From: Mactromeris polynyma
Lineage: Eukaryota > Mollusca > Bivalvia > Venerida > Mactridae
Direction of reading: 5' to 3'
DNA: 64,000 bases
Assembly: GCA_032209605.1 (NCBI GenBank)
Contig: JASFXZ010000016.1
Location: forward strand, 9,362,001 to 9,426,000
The position numbers and the translations under genes are program-made. The notes below the pieces were generated by a model. It saw only the letters and a program-made list of their open reading frames with translations, ran no database searches and was not told the origin of the DNA. Position 1 is the first letter of the stretch; the number at the start of each line of letters is the position of its first letter. Positions 34,333-44,625 of this stretch are shown one piece after another.

Positions 34333-35702
34333 CTAGACATCAGGCAACCACATAAGCTCACATTAAGCACCTTGTCAATCTGCATATGTGAGCTACCCAC
34401 TTCGACTTGAATGTTACCATGAGATGCACAACTAGTTTCTGTTAATGGGTCATAAATTCACCTTAAAAATGCCTTGGTGGATCTACACTTCTGATTGTTA
34501 TGTTTGCCAACTTACATTTCCTTGAAAACTGATTGAGTATTTCTTGCCTTAAACTAGATATTCAGTATCTGGACACACTGAATAACAGACATGGCGATTC
34601 TTAATCAGGTGAAAACTCTATAGCAAGTCTTCGTATAAATGGCATTCAAGTTTAAAATTATAATGTCCAATAGCACCATGTTAGTCTTGGCTGAACTTCA
34701 ACAGCCAACTTCAGAATTTCGTCTGAAAAATCTCCGAACAGTTTCATCCGACTTCCTCTGTTTTGGACAAAATAATGGTTATATTGTAACGCCTCAAGAG
34801 TATGGGGGCTTACCAATTTGTTTTCTAATTTCTAGTTGTGAGGCTTTTCTTCCATGCTATCCTAGATTAATGTATGTTTCCAATCAAGATGTTTATAACG
34901 AAGCATCGAATCGTACACATATGTGTTGATCAGAATTATAGACTGACCAAACACATTATACAGCTCCATGCTTGCTTTAATCTATCTGAATTTGTTTACA
35001 TTTTCTATTGTCATCTGTTTTCGCAACTGCATGAATTTTCCAGTATTCGTATGATTTTCCAAGCTTGTCACAAGTATTTCATGTTGCACAAGTATCCCAA
35101 ACCTTTAAATGTCTGTAGCCTAAGTTTTGATGCATTTAATGTAAATTTCCTGCACATCGTCTACGATCCTAGCAGGTACTTCCATGTTTATAATGCATTG
35201 TGGGAGTGTTAACTACGGTTGCTAGGCATATATTTAATATCGTTGTCGTCTTTAAGGATGTACAAATGTGATTATAATGTCAGATTATATCAACTATGTT
35301 AATTGTGGGCCAGTTTAGAGGCGCTAACTGTCCGTAATATTTTCACGACACCATGTGTGAAATGCATAGCGATCGGTTTATTGAAGTTTTAAGCCAATGA
35401 AAAGATGTTATGAACGACATTCAAGAACGACTACTCTTGATAGCATTAAATATGGACAGACAATTTTCGGAAATCGTGGATCTCCCGAACGCTTGAGCTT
35501 ACGGTAGCATTTGTACCGAAAGGTAATTAAATGAATGAGAGTACCTTTAAATGCGAAAAATGGCCTTTATTAGCGCTGAATTTCGCGCACAGCAAATAAT
35601 AAAATTTAATTATAAATAAATTTTTATTTTATTTTCTGCTCTTGCATTCTAAAGGAGCGGTAAATCCGACGAACTACAAATCAATTTGGTGTGGCCTTAA
35701 TA

Positions 35703-35738
35703 ATATGTGAAATCAACAAAAATGAAAAAAAGCTATTT
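35703..35738. repeat. right copy of the ~34-bp direct repeat flanking element I
   Basis: ATATGTGAAATCAACAAAAA followed by TGAAAAAAAGCTATTT repeats the sequence at 32577-32610 apart from a 2-base gap and one substitution. Confidence 0.85.
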
Positions 35739-35739
35739 T

Positions 35740-36780
35740 GACAGCAAAAGACGACAAACTTGACTAGGGACTCGCTAAATAATATGAATAAAGATCTGAT
35801 GTTTTTAGTACACCCAGTATTGTTGTTTTTTATAAAAAAGTCAAAGCATATATCTAAAGCATAAAGCAATGTTTAGAATACTTCTTATTTTTGAATAATT
35901 AAATAAATTGCAGCATTCCAGTTATTGTGAGCAATTGCTTCAAATTATATCCCTAGAACCCTGAAACTGATTTCCTTCAATGCAAATATTTTTGCGCAGA
36001 CATTTCATGAAAATCGTTCCAACATCCCCATCAAATGTGATCCATAGGTCAGACTCCCCATCATGCAATTTGTTGCTATGACAATGCATATTTTTACATA
36101 TTACATCAGAATCCATTCATCATATTTTGTTGTTTTGGGAGCGTTACATTACATCAATATTTGCATTTTGATACCTGGCTTTATATGCCTGCTATATCCT
36201 TACCACAAATTAACATAGGAAACGGTAACAGTTACAACTATGACAAGTCTCCAAGGAACCAGCCATTTCTTGCTCCAAATTATGGATAACACAGAGCCAT
36301 GATTAAAGGCTTATTTTACGACAAAATGTTTTCACGTAGTTACCACGGAGATTTAATATTTATTCTGCCATATTTATACAATACATTTGACATTGACTGA
36401 CAAGAACTAATCAGGCTACATTCTATTTCAGACAAACCCAGAATAATTTGGCCCTAATTGGAAGGAATAAAGTTTCCAATTACAAGAAAGCCATTTAGAA
36501 TCCTGTCTACTGTTTAGTCCTAGAGAAAACATAACAACCTGTCCCAAATTTATCCTAGGAAAAAAAACCGGTTAATTTATAACATTTGGATTCATATATA
36601 AATAAAAAAGGAGACAAAATCAAGTAATACTGAGTACTACAAGCATCAAAGATTAAATAACAACAAATAAAATGACTATTCCATACAGTAATAAACAATA
36701 CATAATGATTGTCAAACGAAACAATTAGAAGTGCAGTACATTATTAACGGAACGAGTTTGCACAACACAGCATGTCTCTA
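35740..36780. other. unannotated AT-rich stretch
   Basis: No frame, tandem repeat or known element. Confidence 0.6.
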
Positions 36781-36784
36781 TCAA

Positions 36785-38520
36785 GTAACCAAATAATTTC
36801 GCTTAAAATACAATGGAACTCCATTGCCCCGTAACCAAATAATTTCGCTTAAAATACAATGGAACTCCATTGCCCCGTAATCAAATAATTTCCCTTAAAA
36901 TACAATGGAACTCCATTGCCCCGTAACCAAATAATTTCGCTTAAAATACAATGGAACTCCATTGCCCCATAACCAAATAATTTCACTTAAAATACAAGGG
37001 AATCTCTTTGGCCTGTAACCAAATAATTTCGCTTAAAATACAATGGAACTCCATTGCCCCGTAACCAAATAATTTTGCTCAAAATACAATGGAACTCCAT
37101 TGCCCCGTAATCAAATAACTTCACTTAAAATACAATGGAATCTCTTTGGCCAGTAACCAAATTATTATATTTCACATCAGCCCATAACCATATTATTCCA
37201 CTTAAAATAGTATTGAATCTTTAAGTGGCCCATAATCAAAATATAAAACTTACAATGGAATCTCAGTGGCCTATAACCAAACTATTCCACTAAACATGCA
37301 ATGGTATCCCATCTGCCAATAATCGAATCATTCCACTGAACAAACAATGGAATCCTGTTGGCCGTAGCCAAGTTATTCCACTGCATTCAAATACTATGGA
37401 ATCCTGTTTCCCATAACCAAATTATTCCACTGCATTCAAATACTATGGAATCTTGTTAGCCATAACCAAATAATTCCACTGCATTCAAATACTATGGAAT
37501 CTTGTTAGCCATAACCAAATTATTCCACTGCATTCAAATACTATGGAATCTTGTTAGCCATAACCAAATTATTCCACTGCATTCAAATACTATGGAATCG
37601 TGTTAGCCATAACCAAATTATTCCACTGCATTCAAATACTATGGAATCTTGTTAGCCATAACCAAATAATTCCACTGCATTCAAATACTATGGAATCTTG
37701 TTAGCCATAACCAAATTATTCCACTGCATTCAAATACAATGGAATCCTGTTTCCCATAACCAAATAATTCCACTGCATTCAAATACTATGGAATCCTGTT
37801 TCCCATAACCAAATAATTCCACTGCATTCAAATACTATGGAATCTTGTTTCCCATAACCAAATAATTCCACTGCATTCAAATACTATGGAATCCTGTTTC
37901 CCATAACCAAATAATTCCACTGCATTCAAATACTATGGAATCCTGTTTCCCATAACCAAATAATTCCACTGCATTCAAATACTATGGAATCCTGTTTCCC
38001 ATAACCAAATAATTCCACTGCATTCAAATACTATGGAATCTTGTTAGCCATAACCAAATTATTCCACTGCATTCAAATACAATGGAATCTTAATAGCCAT
38101 AACCAAATTATTCCACTGCATTCAAATACAATGGAATCTTGTTAGCCATAACCAAATAATTCCACTGTATTTAATTACAATGGAATCCTGTTGGCCATAA
38201 CCAAATTATTCCACTGCATTCAAATACAATGGAATCCTGTTTCCCATAACCAAATTATTCCACTGCATTCAAATACAATGGAATCTTGTTGGCCATAACC
38301 AAATTATTCCACTGTATTTAATTACAATGGAATCCTGTTGGCCATAACCAAATTATTCCACTTTAAACAGATGGAATCTCATAGACAGGGAACAAAATTA
38401 CTTCACTAAACTTACAAATGGAATCTCAGTGACCCAAAATTAAATAAATCCAAATAAAATACAATGGAATCTAAGAGGCCCTTAATTAATAATTCCACTT
38501 AAGATACAATGGATTAGCAT
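36785..38520. repeat. graded 46-to-49-bp minisatellite, about 36 copies
   Basis: The left part (36785 to about 37150) has a 46-bp unit with GTAACCAAATAATTTCGCTT and TGGAACTCCATTGCCCC. The right part (about 37370-38360) has a 49-bp unit with CCATAACCAAATTATTCCAC and TGCATTCAAATACTATGGAA. Degenerate units join them (37160-37370) and end the array (38360-38520). All share AACCAAAT, ATTCCACT/ATTTCGCTT and AATGGAA, so they descend from one ancestor whose period changed within the array. Confidence 0.93.
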
Positions 38521-38736
38521 TTGCTCCGTCACTACTGGATGTTAGTTGCCCATCAAGAGTTTCTCACACAACACTGAACTCACAAAGACAAGATCAATTT
38601 TACACAAGGTGTGAATTATATTTTCAAACCAACATGTGTGCATAATATTATACATTTGGTTTGTGAGTTTGAGGCTAAGCCAAGTTTGAACCAAGCAGAA
38701 CAACTTAAAGAATTATTCAAGACTACTACATCACCT

Positions 38737-39816
38737 GGAGTCATTATGGGGTGGTTCAACTGTGGAGTCATTATGGGGTGGTTCAACTGTGGAGTCATTA
38801 TGGGGTGGTTCAACTGTGGCGTCATTATGGGGTGGTTCAACCGTGGAGTCATTATGGGGTGGTTCAACTGTGGAGTCATTATGGGGTGGTTCAACTGTGG
38901 AGTCATTATGGGGTGGTTCAACTGTGGAGTCATTATGGGGTGGTTCAACTGTGGCGTCATTATGGGGTGGTTCAACTGTGGAGTCATTATGGGGTGGTTC
39001 AACTGTGGAGTCATTATGGGGTGGTTCAACTGTGGAGTCATTATGGGGTGGTTCAACTGTGGAGTCATTATGGGGTGGTTCAACCGTGGAGTCATTATGG
39101 GGTGGTTCAACTGTGGAGTCATTATGGGGTGGTTCAACTGTGGAGTCATTATGGGGTGGTTCAACCGTGGAGTCATTATGGGGTGGTTCAACTGTGGCGT
39201 CATTATGGGGTGGTTCAACTGTGGAGTCATTATGGGGTGGTTCAACCGTGGAGTCATTATGGGGTGGTTCAACCGTGGAGTCATTATGGGGTGGTTCAAC
39301 TGTGGAGTCATTATGGGGTGGTTCAACCGTGGAGTCATTATGGGGTGGTTCAACTGTGGAGTCATTATGGGGTGGTTCAACTGTGGAGTCATTATGGGGT
39401 GGTTCAACTGTGGAGTCATTATGGGGTGGTTCAACCGTGGAGTCATTATGGGGTGGTTCAACTTCGGAGTCATTATGGGGTGGTTCAACTGTGGAGTCAT
39501 TATGGGGTGGTTCAACTGTGGAGTCATTATGGGGTGGTTCAACTGTGGAGTCATTATGGGGTGGTTCAACTGTGGAGTCATTATGGGGTGGTTCAACTGT
39601 GGAGTCATTATGGGGTGGTTCAACTGTGGAGTCATTATGGGGTGATTCAACTGTGGAGTCATTATGGGGTGGTTCAACCGTGGAGTCATTATGGGGTGGT
39701 TCAACTGTGGAGTCATTATGGGGTGGTTCAACTGTGGAGTCATTATGGGGTGGTTCAACTGTGGAGTCATTATGGGGTGGTTCAACTGTGGAGTCATTAT
39801 GGGGTGGTTCAACCGA
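38737..39816. repeat. 27-bp minisatellite, 40 copies
   Basis: The unit is GGAGTCATTATGGGGTGGTT plus CAACTGT, phase exact over 40 copies. Variants: ACTGTGG/ACCGTGG, GGAGTC/GGCGTC, one CTTCGG and one GGTGATTC. As 27 = 9 codons and no phase contains a stop, five frames on the two strands stay open for 300-400 codons. In the phase reading TVESLWGGS the T/C change is silent but the A/C change is not; in other phases both change residues. There is no sign of protein-level constraint. Confidence 0.97.
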
Positions 39817-40185
39817 TTCCAACCCACAAAATTCTACCTTTACATGACAACAGGAATAAGCCAACAGCTGGTACCCAACTTAGTATTATACAATTAAACA
39901 GCTTTCATGACCAGACAAAGTTTTTATTTGACATCAAGACAATTTGGCAAACTCACAAAGTATGAAATCATCATTGACTACATGGTAGGAAACAACCAAG
40001 AGTCTTAAATCCTTATTTGTATTGGCTGTTAATAACCGTGTGTAACAAATAATGTTAGTTGGAATTGTCAGACCCATTAAAGCAATAAATCCAAGATAAA
40101 AGCCAGTTGAATGGAAGTTCTGTCTGATTTACACCAACATAAGTGTTCTATCATGACAATTCACCAATATCATTGTAGCAAATTA
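39817..40185. other. spacer between arrays
   Basis: No gene recognised; open frames end shortly after leaving the 27-bp array. Confidence 0.55.
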
Positions 40186-40211
40186 GAGAGGCATAAATCA
40201 GAGCTAACATT

Positions 40212-41396
40212 AACCACACTTACATAGACTTGATGACTGAAGACGTCACTAACATTGCATATAATAGAGCTATAGTGTCTCAGTCCCATCAACCACACTT
40301 ACATAGACTTGATGACTGAAGACGTCACTAACATTGCATATAATAGAACTGTAGTGTCTCAGTCCCATTAACCACACTTACATAGACTTGATGACTGAAG
40401 ATGTCACTAACATTGCATATAATAGAACTGTAGTGTCTCAGTCCCATTAACCACACTTACATAGACTTGATGACTGAAGACGTCACTAACATTGCATATA
40501 ATAGAGCTATAGTGTCTCAGTCCCATTAACCACACTTACATAGACTTGATGACTGAAGATGTCACTAACATTGCATATAATAGAACTGTAGTGTCTCAGT
40601 CCCATTAACCACACTTACATAGACTTGATGACTGAAGATGTCACTAACATTGCATATAATAGAGCTATAGTGTCTCAGTCCCATTAACCACACTTACATA
40701 GACTTGATGACTGAAGATGTCACTAACATTGCATATAATAGAGCTATAGTGTCTCAGTCCCATTAACCACACTTACATAGACTTGATGACTGAAGACGTC
40801 ACTAACATTGCATATAATAGAACTGTAGTGTCTCAGTCCCATCAACCACACTTACATAGACTTGATGACGGAAGACGTCACTAACATTGCATATAATAGA
40901 GCTATAGTGTCTCAGTCCCATTAACCACACTTACATAGACTTGATGACGGAAGACGTCACTAACATTGCATATAATAGAACTGTAGTGTCTCAGTCCCAT
41001 CAACCACACTTACATAGACTTGATGACTGAAGATGTCACTAACATTGCATATAATAGAGCTATAGTGTCTCAGTCCCATTAACCACACTTCCTAGACTTG
41101 ATGACGGAAGACGTCACTAACATTGCATATAATAGAACTGTAGTGTCTCAGTCCCATCAACCACACTTACATAGACTTGATGACTGAAGATGTCACTAAC
41201 ATTGCATATAATAGAGCTATAGTGTCTCAGTCCCATTAACCACACTTACATAGACTTGATGACTGAAGACGTCACTAACATTGCATATAATAGAGCTATA
41301 GTGTCTCAGTCCCATTAACCACACTTACATAGACTTGATGACGGAAGACGTCACTAACATTGCATATAATAGAGCTATAGTGTCTCAGTCCCATCA
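40212..41396. repeat. 79-bp minisatellite, 15 copies
   Basis: The unit begins AACCACACTTACATAGACTT and includes GAAGACGTCACTAACATTGC and GTGTCTCAGTCCCAT. Length is 15 x 79. Variants alternate (GACGTC/GATGTC, GAGCTATAG/GAACTGTAG, GACTGAAG/GACGGAAG). A single diverged relative of the flank and first unit lies at about 57208-57320. Confidence 0.95.
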
Positions 41397-41399
41397 ACC

Positions 41400-41670
41400 A
41401 TCAAACTGAAGATTCAATATCATCCAATATAAGGCTGTTGTCTCAGGACACTGACTCCTTTCATTACGCAGCGTAACTTTCTTACCACATTTCACAAGAA
41501 CAATACAGATTAACTAAGAACTCAATCAGATGCTGATCTTCCATTAGAGAGGGGGGGGGGGATTGTGCAATGACTGCTATTTTAAGCTCAATTGGTCTAG
41601 GCTAGACTTATAGAAACATATGACATAAGAAGTTAATATAAGTGAGGCAGAAAATATGTAGACAATTACT
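41400..41670. other. spacer with poly-G run
   Basis: A run of about ten G at 41551-41561; otherwise nothing recognised. Confidence 0.5.
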
Positions 41671-41824
41671 GGCCATACAAATACAAACCACCAAATGCAT
41701 TCCTTACATGGAGGTGATGCAGTATCACAGGCCATACAAATACAAACCACCAAATGCATTCCTTACACGGAGGTGATGCAGTATCACAGGCCATACAAAT
41801 ACAAACCACCAAATGCATTCCTTT
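41671..41824. repeat. 59-bp tandem repeat, 2.6 copies
   Basis: GGCCATACAAATACAAACCA starts at 41671, 41730 and 41789. The unit includes CCAAATGCATTCCTTACA and GAGGTGATGCAGTATCACA. Minus-strand frames here read the repeat. Confidence 0.93.
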
Positions 41825-42110
41825 CCCATCAAAATTACTAAACAACCAGGAAGTGATATTCTGAATACAATACCAACCCAACATGCCTGTCGTCCTATTC
41901 TGGCACCAACAGATTTAAACATTTTAGACAAACATCATAGAGTTTATGCCCAACCACACACAACATTTTACTACAACTACACACAACTACATGTGACATT
42001 ATTAATGGCATTCTCTTGCACCCAATTAATGAGGAAATACATAGGGAAAACGTACCAATGAAATCACGAGAATAAATGTAGGTCATTGCAAATTTGCTAA
42101 AACTAGATTC

Positions 42111-42426
42111 CCGGGTGGGTGAACATGTGACTTTTTTTGTTTACCACGCGGCACAAAAACTGGCGGCTGATTACAAATGGTATGTGCTTTGGCAGTTTTG
42201 TTTGTAAGAAAATCTGAGAACATTTCACCTCGCTTAAATTTTGTGGATTTATAGAGATCTGTGTTGATATGGGCATCGATGAAACCGGATTTTTGACGAC
42301 CAGGTATTAGGCTATTAAAACTATTTCTAACAAACAAAAACTGCCAATATACACACCGTTTTGTGATAGGCAGCCAGCTTTTCGTGCCGCGTAGTAAACA
42401 AAAAAGTCACGTGTTCACCCACCCTG
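42111..42426. mobile_element. 316-bp MITE with ~57-bp TIRs and GATTC target duplication
   Basis: The left end CCGGGTGGGTGAACATGTGA and right end TCACGTGTTCACCCACCCTG are inverted, and the match continues through CTTTTTTGTTTACCACGCGG and CACAAAAACTGGCGGC with few mismatches. GATTC lies directly outside both ends (42106-42110 and 42427-42431). The interior is about 200 bases with no coding capacity. This is a textbook MITE layout; the 5-bp duplication does not settle the superfamily. Confidence 0.9.
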
Positions 42427-42561
42427 GATTCATCAAAATTAGATTAAGGGTGAAATCACGATTTGCTGTATGCAAAGAAAACCTGATAAGACTGTATATA
42501 AATTTCATAACAAAACATTGTTGGAAATGAAAACACAAAACTTGCCTGATTAGAAGCTTGG

Positions 42562-42822
42562 TTCTCTACCTTGCATGATCATGTAGGTAATTCTCTACCT
42601 TGCATGATCGTGTAGGTAATTCTCTACCTTGCATGATCGTGTAGGTAATTCTCTACCTTGCATGATCATGTAGGTAATTCTCTACCTTGCATGATCGTGT
42701 AGGTAATTCTCTACCTTGCATGATCGTGTAGGTAATTCTCTACCTTGCATGATCGTGTAGGTAATTCTCTACCTTGCATGATCGTGTAGGTAATTCTCTA
42801 CCTTGCATGATCGTGTAGGTAA
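42562..42822. repeat. 29-bp minisatellite, 9 copies
   Basis: The unit is TTCTCTACCTTGCATGATCG plus TGTAGGTAA. Starts are 42562, 42591 and on; variants ATCATG and ATCGTG only. CTACC and GGTAG can pair within or between units. Confidence 0.95.
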
Positions 42823-43389
42823 TTCCCTATTGAACATAATTTGATTTGTACTTTATTGCTATCTTCACCATCAGCCTTAAGCAAATTAACGTTCCTGTAG
42901 TTGACGAATGCAGGAACTGCATATCAATCAAGTAGGTTTTTACTTATGTTAAGGGCAATATCTGCTTGGGTGAAATCAATGTAAATTAAACAGCCATCAG
43001 ATGTCTGGATGCATTGTGTGATACAACTTGTTTTCTTGTTGCAGTAAGAACATACAGTCAAACCTGTGCTAACGACCACCCGCGAGTAGCGACCTCCTGT
43101 CAACAAGGACCATTTCTATTTCCCCCGACGAAAATTACTCTTAAATGACCTCTGAATAGCCGCAACCTGCTGTCCGCAACCAGCGTTTTCACTTCCCAAA
43201 AGTCCAGGGTACTGTTTTACTAACATTCTTACGTTTTGCGTAAGTTTTAGCGTAAATTATCAATTTATGCAAACCTTACGCAAAACTTAAGTCTGTTTTA
43301 CTAAAACTGCGTAAGTTTTTTACACTTACGTGAAATGTGTTCGTAACTCTTCAATCAGAGGTATAAATTTTGATGAAATATCGCTCAAA

Positions 43390-43480
43390 GTAGACAGTAG
43401 TAATAGCTCAATTGGTAGCGCTTCCGTCTAGTAACTTCGACCAATAGATAGGGTGTGAGTTCGAGACACATTCCAGTCTC
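43390..43480 (+). mobile_element. tRNA-like sequence (SINE head or tRNA pseudogene)
   Basis: TAGCTCAATTGGTAGCGC fits a tRNA A-box and D-arm; GTGAGTTCGAGACAC approximates a B-box about 45 bases on. The acceptor stem and anticodon arm do not close well, so I treat it as a SINE fragment or pseudogene inside element B. Confidence 0.5.
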
Positions 43481-44152
43481 CTATTTTTATGGACAATATG
43501 ATTTTTTATCTCTTACTCAGTGCTTGTCAATTACTAGTAGTTTGTATTTTCTGCCTGTTTTTTGTTTTGTTTTTTTGTTATCGTCTAATTGTTTTGTCGT
43601 TAAATCAAACTTGTTTAATGATGGCTATAGCGTTGTCGCTAAAATGTTCAATTGAACCCCTTACGTTCAAGTAGCCATATCAACTTTGTTCCATGTACTG
43701 TGTAGCGATAAATGTACATGTAAATCTACTGCACGATGGTATCGTGCACTTAGCGATTAACTTATAAATACACATGTTACACAAATTATTTAATTAATGA
43801 TATTCGAGCGAACATTAATTAGTATAAGACGTGTAAGTACAACTGTAGATGACCAACGAAATATATAATATTGTAATGAATATTGTCACTCTCAACTTAT
43901 CGTGGTATACTTTATTATCACTAATTCCAACCTTGTTCAGATTAGTTCACGTGTTACCTTCAAATGATTGATTTCACTGTTGTGACAAACATAAATTAGC
44001 CTGACATCCTGATAAATGTAACACATATTTTCAGACTCATCGTCTGTTTTCATATTCTCAGGAAGTACTCATCGAGTTTTATTTAATGCATCATGGGATT
44101 GAGTTGTGACGTAATAATACAAGGGAGCTTTGTAGTGCCACATATAGGCCGT

Positions 44153-44191
44153 GCCGCATATAGTTTGCATACGAGGCAAACTATATGCGGC
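44153..44191. repeat. perfect 16-bp-arm hairpin inside element C
   Basis: GCCGCATATAGTTTGC (44153-44168), a 7-base spacer, then GCAAACTATATGCGGC (44176-44191). The word GCCGCATATAG occurs again at 44208, and GCCACATATA is in the terminal repeat, so it is built from the same sequence as the element's ends. Confidence 0.9.
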
Positions 44192-44539
44192 GAAAAGGCA
44201 TGGTCATGCCGCATATAGCTGTTTTATGTCTTGTCCTAATGAAAGTCATCATCATCATCATCATCAGCTGTTCTAATTTAAAGAATACATGTTCCTCAAA
44301 CTGCCATATACACATTAAAAAGGAAAATAACTGTGTGTCACCTGAAATATATTCCCCACATCAGACAGTGGACAAATCCTTAGGACCAGTTTGGGGTATG
44401 CTTAATAAAATAACAGAATAAAAATGCTAAAACGAAATAAACATTTTGTTTAATGTTGCTTGCTTAAACTTCTACTAACAGTTTCGAGCAGATAAGGTGA
44501 GCAACCATTAACATATTATTTCATCGCATCGCCACAGCC

Positions 44540-44625
44540 GTAGACAGTCGGACCCGGGATCAAACTCACGATCTTCAGACTGGAATTTTAGTGCGATACC
44601 GGCTGCGCAAGACCGGGATTCGTGA
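44540..44625 (-). mobile_element. tRNA-like sequence on minus strand
   Basis: On the minus strand: GCGCAGCCGGTATCGCAC (A-box-like), then GATCGTGAGTTTGATCCCGG (B-box GTTTGATCC). The arms do not close as a functional tRNA. It lies within element C and may be a SINE fragment. Confidence 0.5.

Larger units (their letters stand above)
32611..35698. mobile_element. 3.1-kb inverted-repeat element I, host of pearl-like copy 2
   Basis: TAGGCCACACCAAATTGATC at the left pairs with the right end ATCAATTTGGTGTGGCCTTA; GTAGTTC/GAACTAC continues the match, giving about 28 bp with few mismatches. The interior includes pearl-like copy 2 (32860-34332) and about 1.36 kb of other sequence. Frames at 34639-34929 and 34874-35212 are open but show no domain I recognise. 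Without the pearl-like insertion the element would be about 1.6 kb. The superfamily is not clear. Confidence 0.7.

Noticed and set aside
34639..35212. Two adjoining plus frames as exons of a host gene
   Set aside because: They lie inside inverted-repeat element I, overlap in different phases and show no recognisable domain or convincing splice pattern. Kept only as a finding about the element's interior.
29396..39816. G-quadruplex-forming arrays (GAGGGGTGAGATGG and ATGGGGTGGTT units)
   Set aside because: G runs of four occur only once per 26-27 bases, too far apart for a conventional quadruplex; a looser structure cannot be judged from sequence.
43390..43480. Functional tRNA gene
   Set aside because: D-arm recognisable, but the B-box is imperfect and stems do not close.
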